This document shows positions 1 through 5,699 of a stretch of 5,699 bases of DNA, in pieces. Positions within the stretch are counted from its first letter, which is position 1, and every line of letters starts with the position of its first letter. A program made the position numbers and the translations under genes. Below the pieces are notes generated by a model. The model searched no databases. It saw nothing but the letters and a program-made list of their open reading frames with translations, and had not been told where the DNA came from. This stretch comes from CAYGTS01 sp964352905. GTDB lineage: Bacteria > Pseudomonadota > Gammaproteobacteria > JAHCLG01. The stretch spans positions 1 through 5,699 of the forward strand of contig CAYGTS010000152.1 of the NCBI GenBank assembly GCA_964352905.1, in the 5' to 3' direction.

Positions 1-3000
1 AAAGGTTAAATTTAAGTGGGTGCAATAATATTGGCATGTTTGAATTGCCAAAAAATGATTTTCATCTTCCTCGTCTGAAAGCTATTCAGTGCGACTGCGC
101 TCATACAAATAAAGGCTTGATCGCTCGCCTTATAAAGGTAGCACCAAAAATAGTTGTGTGCACTCAAGGCGGAAACAACGTTTTTTTTAAAAAAAACGCA
201 CCAGCAACCATTCAAACAGACACTAATGTTGCGCACCAAGCAACAAGTTTTCAGGTGCGTAAAATTCTAACCGCAATGGGACCTTATTCTCACACTATTT
301 CACCGATAACTTATCGGCAAAATCTTTATCAGGCAAATTTCTACGAGAATAAACTCACTGGGTTTGCACTTATCAAACCTAGCTTGCAAAATACTACTGT
401 GTTAAACAATAATCCCTTACCCTGCCCACAAATAGCTATTACCTTTGAACCTTCACACACGATCCAATTCGGTTTTGTAGAGCGTAACCTGAGCATTAAT
501 GAATTTTATACCTTGCCGGGATTAGCGGCACACGATCAATTTCCTTATATTCGCGTACTGGATGCCTCACAAACACCACCAAGGCTTTTAACCGCGCAAG
601 AAATTCGTATTTTGCATGATCCTGCAACCGGTTTATGCCATATGCAAAATCTTAGTTCACAGTCTTTAAAGATCAGCATTGAATATATTGTTAAAACACC
701 ACTTGCAAGCCTATCTACAAATGCCAGTATGCCACCATTTCCAGTGTGGCTTCATGATTTAATCCAGTCTTGTCAAAGTTTTGGTGTCGCTAGTGAGGAA
801 GAACAAAAGCAAATCGAGCAAAAAGTACAAGCAAAAATAAAAGCGGGCTCTTCGCCGCTTATCGCTCGCCTGGAAACACTTTATGAAGAAAAAAAAGGTG
901 CTTGTCGTCATCGTGCTGAAGTGTTTCTCTATAAATTTCATCAATTCAATCATGAGCAAAGTTTACAAGCACGCATCATTATGAATGATGCGCATGAGTT
1001 CGTAGAAATTGGCTATCAAGATAATTGGTATTGCATTGATCTCGGTGGCTATGAAACTACACTAGAAAATATCCCCTTAAACCAAAAACGCCAACAACAA
1101 TTGCAACATTTTACTGCGATGATGCCTGCGGCAACAGAATCATCGCAGCCACTAACCGCATCAACTACCACAAGCATCACTGCAAGACTCACGCAACAAG
1201 CGCACAATGATTTAATCGAGCGCATCACAAGGCGTTATTTTACAACAGCACCACAACCTCAGCTCACGCTATCAGAAATGATTGACTCAGCATTGGCTCC
1301 CGGTGATCCTGCTAATACCTCACCTTACGCACAACATCGTTTACTTTTAACCACGCCAGCACAAGCAACCGCTGTGTTAGCTGAAATTTGTAAAAAAACG
1401 GCAGTAAAAAATTACCCCATTTTTTACATTGATGATAAAGATGACATGCGTGGGCTAATTGATGTCTTGCAATTAAATACGCCGCTTGAGCATGCTAACT
1501 TAAAGGCCAACATTACCAGAAACTTACCTAGCCCCTTGAGTCAATGGCTTGATGCGGCTGCCGCTCATCCTGAGCAGCAACCTGTTTTAGTCATCAATTG
1601 GCATCAGTTTACGCCACGAGAAATAGCACGCCTACATAGTATTTTAGATGGTGCGACACAAGGTGCAAATATCGGCGATAAACCTTTATCAACTAATATT
1701 CGTATTGTAAGCCTCAGTGGTGATCATTATACCGGCAAAGATTTTATCGATCGCCATCAACCGCCAGTAATTCGTTTGCCTAAAACACTTGAATTACTAA
1801 GCCTCCTACCTGATCAACCTAAAAACTCACAACAGCATAATAACGCAATCGCGGTTGATCTTTATGGCACTGCCGCAGATTGGTTTTCACGTTTAGTGGG
1901 TCATTGGCGTTTAACCCAAGCGGGTTTTATGTTTGAAAAAGGCCCTTTATTACAAGCCATCACAGAGCATAAACTATTACAGCTTGAAAATGCGCCGTGG
2001 GATGACGCTACTTTTTATTTTTTTTGGCATCAATTAATAACCACCAAAACGCTCTCGCTGGCCGGACAAAGCATTACACTTCCTGAAAATTTTCAATGGC
2101 ATGCTTATACTAAAGATAATTGGCCCTATTATCGTCAAGCCATTGCTGCGATTGGTGGCAACATCCCATTAGATTGTTATCATCTTAACCCAACCACACT
2201 GGGCAATTTCCTGAGCAACTATTTTTGTGATCCCAATGATCAACTTATCACCCTTCCCGGTTGGTTAAAAGATGCTGCTGATCATCAGTTAAAAACGTTA
2301 CCCTGTTACATAACGCATGCTTTATCACTGAGCGATTGGCAGCGCTTATTAGCTAAAGCGAAGCAAGTCGGCGTGCAGCTCCACCTCTATTTAGCGCCTG
2401 ACGTAAGCTTACCCAGTGAATTAAATTATCCGAATATTGCCTGTGCTGATAAAAATTTCCTGCATGAGCAGCCTAGCAATGTGTATATCGCGCCAGATCG
2501 CGCAACCCTCGATCAATTTGTTGCAACACAGCAAGCAGATTTAATCGTTGAAATCACTGCGGTTGAATCCGCACAGCTATTATATACTTTAACCAAACAA
2601 ACTCGTTCTGCTGAAAATGCTTTATTTTTTAAAGTGAGCAATGCTTCTGTATTAACTGCGCTGTTGGCTGGTAAAACAGTACTGCTAAAAGGTGATTGCA
2701 GTAACGAATTAGCACAAGCTTTAACCAACCTGATTATGCAAAAACGGATTTGGCGCAATGGGCAATGGGAGGAAATCACTGGAAAATTAATTATTGCCAG
2801 TCTTAGCAAAGTCGCTTTTTCCTTTGTGCCTGAGCGACAAAAAACCTATCTACATGCAGCAACAGCGTTACTACAAAATGAAAAACGTGAATGGGAACAA
2901 AAAAAAACGCATGAGCAGCAAACAGCAGAAGGCTTAAATAAACAACGCCTCGCCGATGTTAGGGCGGCCTTAACAAGCAATCCCGTCGCTTTCATCACTG

Positions 3001-4517
3001 GCCCCACTGCTGCCGGCAAGAGTACTTTTATGCGGCGCGTATTACCACAAGATGGTACAAAAGTAATTGAATGCCAGGGCAACAATATTGAAGAAGCCTT
3101 ACTACGCTTAATCAATGAACCTGAGCCTAAAAATAAGTATGGCTTGGTGCTTTTATTTTTAGATGAAACAAATTTAGGGCAGTTTAATTTATACGCTTTG
3201 CTTGATTGCTATAATCAACCACCTTCGGTTTTAATCGGTAACACGGTTTATTACCTAAAACCTTGGCAGAAAATAGTCTTAGCCGGTAACCCGATTGATT
3301 ATGGCGCTGGTAGACAACAGCATCCTATATTTGAAAAAGCAGCAACTGTTGAGTTTGATACATTACCCGATGATTTTATTTATCACAAAGTACTTTTGCC
3401 CTTATGCCCTAAACACATTAATTCTGAACTTTGGATCAGAGTGTGCACTATTTTCTTTGCTACAAAAAAATCTATGACAGAGTTAGGTGATCCAAATTGC
3501 TTTATTACCTCGAGAGAATTAGAAGCCATGGCGTTATCGCTACAATCAGCTGACAGAGAAACGATTCTCGACCAAGCGCATCAAAAAGCATGGGCTTTTA
3601 GTCGTCATCTGCTCGGTAATTTAGCAGTATCTTTATCAGAAGATATTCAACAACAATTTAGTGACCAGGGTTATTGCTTAGGCCCATCACGCACTGGTGT
3701 TTGGCAAACGTTACAAGATTTATTAGCCTTACGCCAGCAAAAAGCTCAATTACCTGATCCTGAAAAAGTGCCACCTGCATTAGGCGGTTTAATGTTATTA
3801 GGACAACCCGGCGTGGGTAAATCCAGTTTTTTAAAAGCAGCTTTGCATGTTGCAGGATTTACGCAAGGTCGATTAGAAGAGTTATTAGTGGGTACGGCCA
3901 ATCCAAAGCAACATTTTTTCTGTTTACCGGCCGATCTTAATGAAACACAGAAAAAAACTGCAATTAATCATGCCTTCGCTCAAGGAGTTATTCTGATTAT
4001 CGATGAATTAGATGCAGAAAATACTGAAATTTTATTGAATGATGTGTTAGGCAGCTGGCAAGAAGATGGCAAAGCCGTTAATCCATGCACGCTTATTTTA
4101 GGTACTGGTAATGGCGAAAATTATCTTGGCAGAAACAACATGAGTACCGCAATGCGACATCGTTTAATACACCTGACACTTGATCATTTACCTTTTGATG
4201 AACTAAAGCAATGGTGCCAAACACAAACCACATTGCCTAACGATTTAATCGATGCGTTATGCCAGAGTTATCTAACTGCGCAACATAAAGCAGCAGCCGG
4301 CCAACAGACTGGCTATTCTTTTCGCTATTTTCAAGACGTGGTAAAACAGTTAGAAAGCGAGTTAGGTTTATCATCAAACCCGCAACCTTCTGTAGCTAGT
4401 TCTTTGCAACAATCATCGTTAATAACTTTTAACTACCCTAATAGCGCATCTTCATCTCAACCGCAACAAAGCGAGACTCCTGACTTCAAGACTAAAACGC
4501 TAACCCCATTGATTTAA
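1..4517 (+). CDS. Giant LRR–transglutaminase-like–multi-AAA+ protein, 5' end outside the window
   Basis: Partial gene; the frame is open from base 3 to the TAA at 4515-4517. Residues below count from the ATG at 36 (1493 aa). That ATG is doubtful: no Shine-Dalgarno precedes it, and the upstream codons read RLNLSGCNNIG, a leucine-rich repeat continued by LPRLKAIQCD. Domains seen: LRR end (about 1-45); beta-rich region (about 80-230); transglutaminase/papain-like fold (about 235-345) with C290 in GACRHR, H320 in NDAHEF and D335 in CIDLGG. Degenerate AAA-like modules lie around 435-565, 604-680 and 880-915. A charged helix (946-979) leads to AAA+ module A (GPTAAGKST 989-997, DE 1043-1044, sensor-1 N1085) and module B (GQPGVGKSS 1256-1264, DE 1323-1324, N1359, R1374/R1376). 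A Ser/Gln-rich tail starts near 1443. Family knowledge: AAA+ modules use ATP to remodel proteins; the triad fits a cysteine protease, transglutaminase or deamidase. Substrate unknown. An effector or NLR-like role is inference. Confidence 0.85.
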   Translation, partial: RLNLSGCNNIGMFELPKNDFHLPRLKAIQCDCAHTNKGLIARLIKVAPKIVVCTQGGNNVFFKKNAPATIQTDTNVAHQATSFQVRKILTAMGPYSHTISPITYRQNLYQANFYENKLTGFALIKPSLQNTTVLNNNPLPCPQIAITFEPSHTIQFGFVERNLSINEFYTLPGLAAHDQFPYIRVLDASQTPPRLLTAQEIRILHDPATGLCHMQNLSSQSLKISIEYIVKTPLASLSTNASMPPFPVWLHDLIQSCQSFGVASEEEQKQIEQKVQAKIKAGSSPLIARLETLYEEKKGACRHRAEVFLYKFHQFNHEQSLQARIIMNDAHEFVEIGYQDNWYCIDLGGYETTLENIPLNQKRQQQLQHFTAMMPAATESSQPLTASTTTSITARLTQQAHNDLIERITRRYFTTAPQPQLTLSEMIDSALAPGDPANTSPYAQHRLLLTTPAQATAVLAEICKKTAVKNYPIFYIDDKDDMRGLIDVLQLNTPLEHANLKANITRNLPSPLSQWLDAAAAHPEQQPVLVINWHQFTPREIARLHSILDGATQGANIGDKPLSTNIRIVSLSGDHYTGKDFIDRHQPPVIRLPKTLELLSLLPDQPKNSQQHNNAIAVDLYGTAADWFSRLVGHWRLTQAGFMFEKGPLLQAITEHKLLQLENAPWDDATFYFFWHQLITTKTLSLAGQSITLPENFQWHAYTKDNWPYYRQAIAAIGGNIPLDCYHLNPTTLGNFLSNYFCDPNDQLITLPGWLKDAADHQLKTLPCYITHALSLSDWQRLLAKAKQVGVQLHLYLAPDVSLPSELNYPNIACADKNFLHEQPSNVYIAPDRATLDQFVATQQADLIVEITAVESAQLLYTLTKQTRSAENALFFKVSNASVLTALLAGKTVLLKGDCSNELAQALTNLIMQKRIWRNGQWEEITGKLIIASLSKVAFSFVPERQKTYLHAATALLQNEKREWEQKKTHEQQTAEGLNKQRLADVRAALTSNPVAFITGPTAAGKSTFMRRVLPQDGTKVIECQGNNIEEALLRLINEPEPKNKYGLVLLFLDETNLGQFNLYALLDCYNQPPSVLIGNTVYYLKPWQKIVLAGNPIDYGAGRQQHPIFEKAATVEFDTLPDDFIYHKVLLPLCPKHINSELWIRVCTIFFATKKSMTELGDPNCFITSRELEAMALSLQSADRETILDQAHQKAWAFSRHLLGNLAVSLSEDIQQQFSDQGYCLGPSRTGVWQTLQDLLALRQQKAQLPDPEKVPPALGGLMLLGQPGVGKSSFLKAALHVAGFTQGRLEELLVGTANPKQHFFCLPADLNETQKKTAINHAFAQGVILIIDELDAENTEILLNDVLGSWQEDGKAVNPCTLILGTGNGENYLGRNNMSTAMRHRLIHLTLDHLPFDELKQWCQTQTTLPNDLIDALCQSYLTAQHKAAAGQQTGYSFRYFQDVVKQLESELGLSSNPQPSVASSLQQSSLITFNYPNSASSSQPQQSETPDFKTKTLTPLI
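179..198. repeat. Perfect 20-bp palindrome, CG-T8-A8-CG, inside the giant gene
   Basis: Eight T followed by eight A, closed by CG on each side, is a perfect palindrome. It encodes Val-Phe-Phe-Lys-Lys-Asn in the giant gene. The two homopolymer runs are slippage-prone, so this is the likeliest place in the first kilobase for phase variation or a sequencing indel. The reading frame is intact here as given. No regulatory role is visible. Confidence 0.6.
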
Positions 4518-4523
4518 AATGAT

Positions 4524-4607
4524 AGTAACTACTCACTCCGTAGCGGGGAACGTTCAGATTGATAAGCGGGGATCAGGACGTTCCCTGCTACGAAGTGAAT
4601 AGTTACT
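4524..4607. repeat. 84-bp near-perfect palindromic repeat (short member of the MITE family)
   Basis: Two 30-nt arms (4524-4553 and 4578-4607) are inverted copies matching at 27 of 30 positions around a 24-nt centre. The arm AGTAACTACTCACTCCGTAG followed by CGGGGAACGT is nearly identical to the right end of the MITE at 4940-5116 read on the minus strand, so both belong to one family. The centre also carries GAACGTTCAGATT, which is present in the MITE's left half. The element begins 7 bases after the giant gene's stop codon. As RNA it would form a very stable hairpin that could end or protect the upstream transcript, but no clean T-run follows. No flanking target duplication is visible. Confidence 0.85.
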
Positions 4608-4664
4608 GCCAAAGTTTGTTTCATTATCACAAGAATTGTTAGTCTGTGTCTAAGGAGTTGAGTT

Positions 4665-4856
4665 ATGAAAGCGAAATGGATCGGCATTTTATTCTTGTTT
4701 TTTGGCATGGCTTTATTTGGTAGTGCAACGCCAATTAGTAAGCTAGTGGGCCAAGGATTACCTGTTTTTACTGCTTCGACATTGTGTATTCCGCTTGGTG
4801 CATTATTTTTACTGCCTTTTATCGTTAAAGAATTTTCTGTCAATTTTGATAGTTAA
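4665..4856 (+). pseudogene. N-terminal remnant of a DMT/EamA-family transporter
   Basis: A 63-codon frame starts at an ATG well placed behind AAGGAG (4652-4657). The product is strongly hydrophobic: a first membrane helix around residues 5-22 (GILFLFFGMALFGSATP), the motif ISKLVGQGLP, then a second helix around 35-55. The layout, especially FGSATPISKL near the N-terminus, matches the start of drug/metabolite transporter (EamA) permeases, which are normally about 280-300 residues with ten helices. Only the first two helices remain. The frame ends at TAA, and no further EamA-like sequence is seen in any frame before the next gene at 4914. This looks like a 3' deletion rather than a simple frameshift. 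A working two-helix membrane protein is possible but unlikely. The family call is from recognition, not a search. Confidence 0.65.
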
Positions 4857-4871
4857 CTGTCATAACAATCA

Positions 4872-4880
4872 TGATATTAT
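4872..4880 (+). promoter_or_regulatory. Possible extended -10 element for the host-attachment gene
   Basis: TGATATTAT fits the extended -10 pattern TGn-TATnAT and lies about 34 bases before the gene's ATG at 4914. No good -35 hexamer sits at the right distance. A clear ribosome binding site, AGGGAGA (4901-4907), follows with suitable spacing to the ATG. The surrounding DNA is AT-rich, so a chance match is quite possible. Confidence 0.25.
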
Positions 4881-4931
4881 GATAATCAACCTATTCTTTC
4901 AGGGAGAACTTTCATGGACCTTAAAAATAAA

Positions 4932-5124
4932 GATTTGACGTAACTGCTCGCCCTTTAGCTTGTTGTTTACCAAGAACGTTCAGATTTGGCGATAAAAATG
5001 GCGAAAATATTTTTGAGAAAGCGCAGTTTATGCATTATAAATGAGCATTTCGATAAAAGATTTTCGCCGTTTTTAGCCCAAAGATGGACGTTCCCCGCTA
5101 CGGAGTGAGCAGTTACGATTTGAC
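4932..5124. repeat. 8-bp target-site duplication GATTTGAC flanking the MITE
   Basis: GATTTGAC occurs at 4932-4939, directly left of the element, and again at 5117-5124, directly right of it. One copy is native coding sequence (codons for Asp-Leu-Thr). Deleting one copy with the element restores the host-attachment reading frame exactly. This shows transposition with an 8-bp staggered cut and rules out a chance inverted repeat. Confidence 0.93.
4940..5116. mobile_element. 177-bp non-autonomous fold-back MITE
   Basis: The ends are perfect 10-bp inverted repeats, GTAACTGCTC (4940-4949) and GAGCAGTTAC (5107-5116), inside an 8-bp target duplication. The inverted symmetry goes deeper. GAACGTTCAGATTTGGCG (4974-4991) resembles the inverse of 5078-5096, and GGCGAAAAT (5000-5008) pairs perfectly with ATTTTCGCC (5060-5068). 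The whole element can thus fold into one long imperfect hairpin with a loop near 5009-5059. It is too small to encode a transposase and carries no gene, so it must be moved in trans by an unseen transposase. Several IS families make 8-bp duplications (for example IS66, IS6 and ISAs1), and the ends alone do not let me choose. It interrupts codon 9 of the host-attachment gene. Confidence 0.92.
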
Positions 5125-5482
5125 AATCATTTTAGCCAACTCAGCTGAAGCAAAAATTTACTCTTATCACTCCAATAATAAGCAATTACTGTTATTAACC
5201 GAACTTACACACCCCAAATCCAAACTAAAAATTCATGAGATTGTGGCAGATGAAGCGGGTCGCTATCAAAAGTCTGCATCACCCAACCAGGGGACTTATG
5301 AACCACCTACTGATCCAAAAACCGTAGAAGCCATAAAGTTTTCTGGTGAACTTGTGGAAAATATTTTGAGGTTAGAAAAAAAGACTGAAAAATATGTCAT
5401 TATAGCGCCTGGGCATTTTCAGCATTTTATTAAGGACAAGCTAGGCAATAGCTTGCTTGCTAAAAATGCTGTTTTTTTTTGA
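5084..5482 (+). CDS. Chimeric ORF: MITE end fused to the host-attachment protein body
   Basis: This 132-codon open frame is what a gene caller would report here. Its ATG (5084-5086) lies in the MITE's right end. The first 11 residues, MDVPRYGVSSY, are translated from repeat sequence and replace the native MDLKNK. The rest is the native protein from DLTIILANS to NAVFF, ending at a premature TGA caused by the T9 run, so the last 24 native residues are missing. No good Shine-Dalgarno precedes this ATG (only AAAG at once before it), and no promoter is obvious in the MITE. It is best treated as the surviving part of the pseudogene at 4914-5555. Low-level expression cannot be excluded. Confidence 0.45.
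   Translation: MDVPRYGVSSYDLTIILANSAEAKIYSYHSNNKQLLLLTELTHPKSKLKIHEIVADEAGRYQKSASPNQGTYEPPTDPKTVEAIKFSGELVENILRLEKKTEKYVIIAPGHFQHFIKDKLGNSLLAKNAVFF
5472..5480 (+). other. T9 homopolymer causing a +1 frameshift
   Basis: Nine consecutive T follow GCTG near the 3' end of the host-attachment gene. Eight T would keep the family-like C-terminus DKDYTKLPIKALEKHL in frame through to the TAA at 5553-5555. Nine T put a TGA directly after Phe-Phe. This is either a real slippage mutation, a phase-variable tract, or a sequencing error in a homopolymer. Confidence 0.8.
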
Positions 5483-5596
5483 TAAAGACTATACAAAATT
5501 GCCTATCAAAGCATTAGAGAAACATTTATTGACATTGCTCGATTTAAAATTTTAAGGGCCATTATTCATCTTGGGATGGGGCAGAATATTTTTTTT

Positions 5597-5699
5597 GTAA
5601 CTATTCAGCAAATTTGAAGGTGAACTTACCCAGAACGTTCAGAGTTGGCGAACAACTACAAAAATATTTTTGAGAAAGCGCAGTGTATGAGTTATACAT
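5597..5699. mobile_element. Second MITE copy, cut off by the right window edge
   Basis: It starts with GTAACTATTC (5597-5606), a variant of the GTAACTGCTC end. It then carries GAACGTTCAG (5633-5642) at 36 bases from the end, against 34 in the first copy. A 24-nt block at 5661-5684, beginning AAAATATTTTTGAGAAAGCG, is identical to 5004-5027 of the first copy. Divergence elsewhere suggests a separate, older or different subfamily member. The right terminus and its duplication lie outside the window. It starts 42 bases after the native stop of the host-attachment gene. Confidence 0.8.

Larger units (their letters stand above)
4914..5555 (+). pseudogene. Host-attachment-family protein gene, broken by a MITE and a +1 frameshift
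   Basis: The original start is the ATG at 4914, behind AGGGAGA (4901-4907). It reads MDLKNKDLT, then hits TAA (4941-4943) inside the inserted MITE. Removing bases 4940-5124 (MITE plus one copy of the GATTTGAC duplication) joins DLT to IILANSAEAKIY in frame. A second lesion is the T9 run at 5472-5480. As written the frame stops at TGA (5480-5482); with eight T it continues as DKDYTKLPIKALEKHL to TAA at 5553-5555. The repaired protein is 151 residues. Its N-terminal ILANSAEAKIY strand, HPKSKLK, DEAGRY, TDPKTVEAIKF, VIIAPGHF and C-terminal DKDYTKLP pattern fit the 'protein required for attachment to host cells' family (Host_attach), usually about 140-150 residues. The biochemical role of that family is poorly known. 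Despite the name, no signal peptide or membrane helix is seen, so the product would be cytosolic. Confidence 0.85.

Noticed and set aside
2513..3115. Two minus-strand open frames (2513-2809 and 2846-3115)
   Set aside because: Both are antisense to the giant gene, including its Walker A region, and their products resemble no known family.
3295..3477. 60-codon plus-strand open frame in another phase
   Set aside because: It lies wholly within the AAA+ coding region, and the long frame keeps clear domain motifs there.
4616..4644. Possible promoter (TTGTTT and a distal AT-rich hexamer) before the DMT remnant
   Set aside because: The -35 match is fair but nothing like TATAAT lies at 16-18 bases spacing.
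4529..4843. 104-codon minus-strand open frame overlapping the palindrome and the DMT remnant
   Set aside because: It is antisense to a recognisable EamA start and takes its N-terminus from repeat sequence; no family resemblance.
5556..5596. Possible intrinsic terminator after the host-attachment gene (T-run at 5589-5596)
   Set aside because: The only stem before the T-run is a weak CATC/GATG pairing and it is not adjacent to the T-run.
4518..5699. CRISPR array, suggested by repeated GAACGTTCAG blocks
   Set aside because: The copies are irregularly spaced, part of longer related elements with inverted ends, and there are no uniform spacers.

Overview
The window is AT-rich bacterial DNA, all genes on the + strand, and looks like the accessory genome of a gammaproteobacterium. 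The very large multidomain protein, the decayed genes and the small fold-back repeats suggest a host-associated lineage such as the Legionellales (Legionella, Coxiella, Berkiella relatives). That placement is inference from style and content. No marker gene in the window proves it.

Bases 1-4517 hold the 3' part of one giant gene. An ATG at base 36 gives 1493 residues, but the frame is open to the left edge and the residues before that ATG read like a leucine-rich repeat (LNLSGCNNIG). The real start is therefore probably upstream. The visible protein runs: LRR end, beta-rich region, transglutaminase/papain-like domain with an intact Cys-His-Asp triad, a long region with up to three degenerate AAA+-like modules, two AAA+ modules with intact Walker A and B motifs, and a Ser/Gln-rich tail. 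This single-chain LRR + transglutaminase + multi-AAA protein is the best candidate for an undescribed system. It could be a secreted effector or an NLR-like or MoxR-like remodelling machine.

Bases 4518-5699 are a repeat-rich, decaying region. Seven bases after the giant gene's stop lies an 84-bp near-perfect palindrome. A 63-codon remnant of a DMT/EamA transporter follows (4665-4856). Next comes a host-attachment-family gene (4914-5555) with two lesions. The first is a 177-bp fold-back MITE (4940-5116) flanked by a perfect 8-bp target duplication, GATTTGAC. The second is one extra T in a T9 run (5472-5480). Removing both restores a 151-residue protein of the expected family shape. A second MITE copy begins near 5597 and runs off the right edge.

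The palindrome and the two MITE copies share terminal GTAACT(A/G)(C/T)TC and internal GAACGTTCAG, so one repeat family has entered this 1.2-kb stretch three times. No tRNA, rRNA, CRISPR array or transposase gene was seen.
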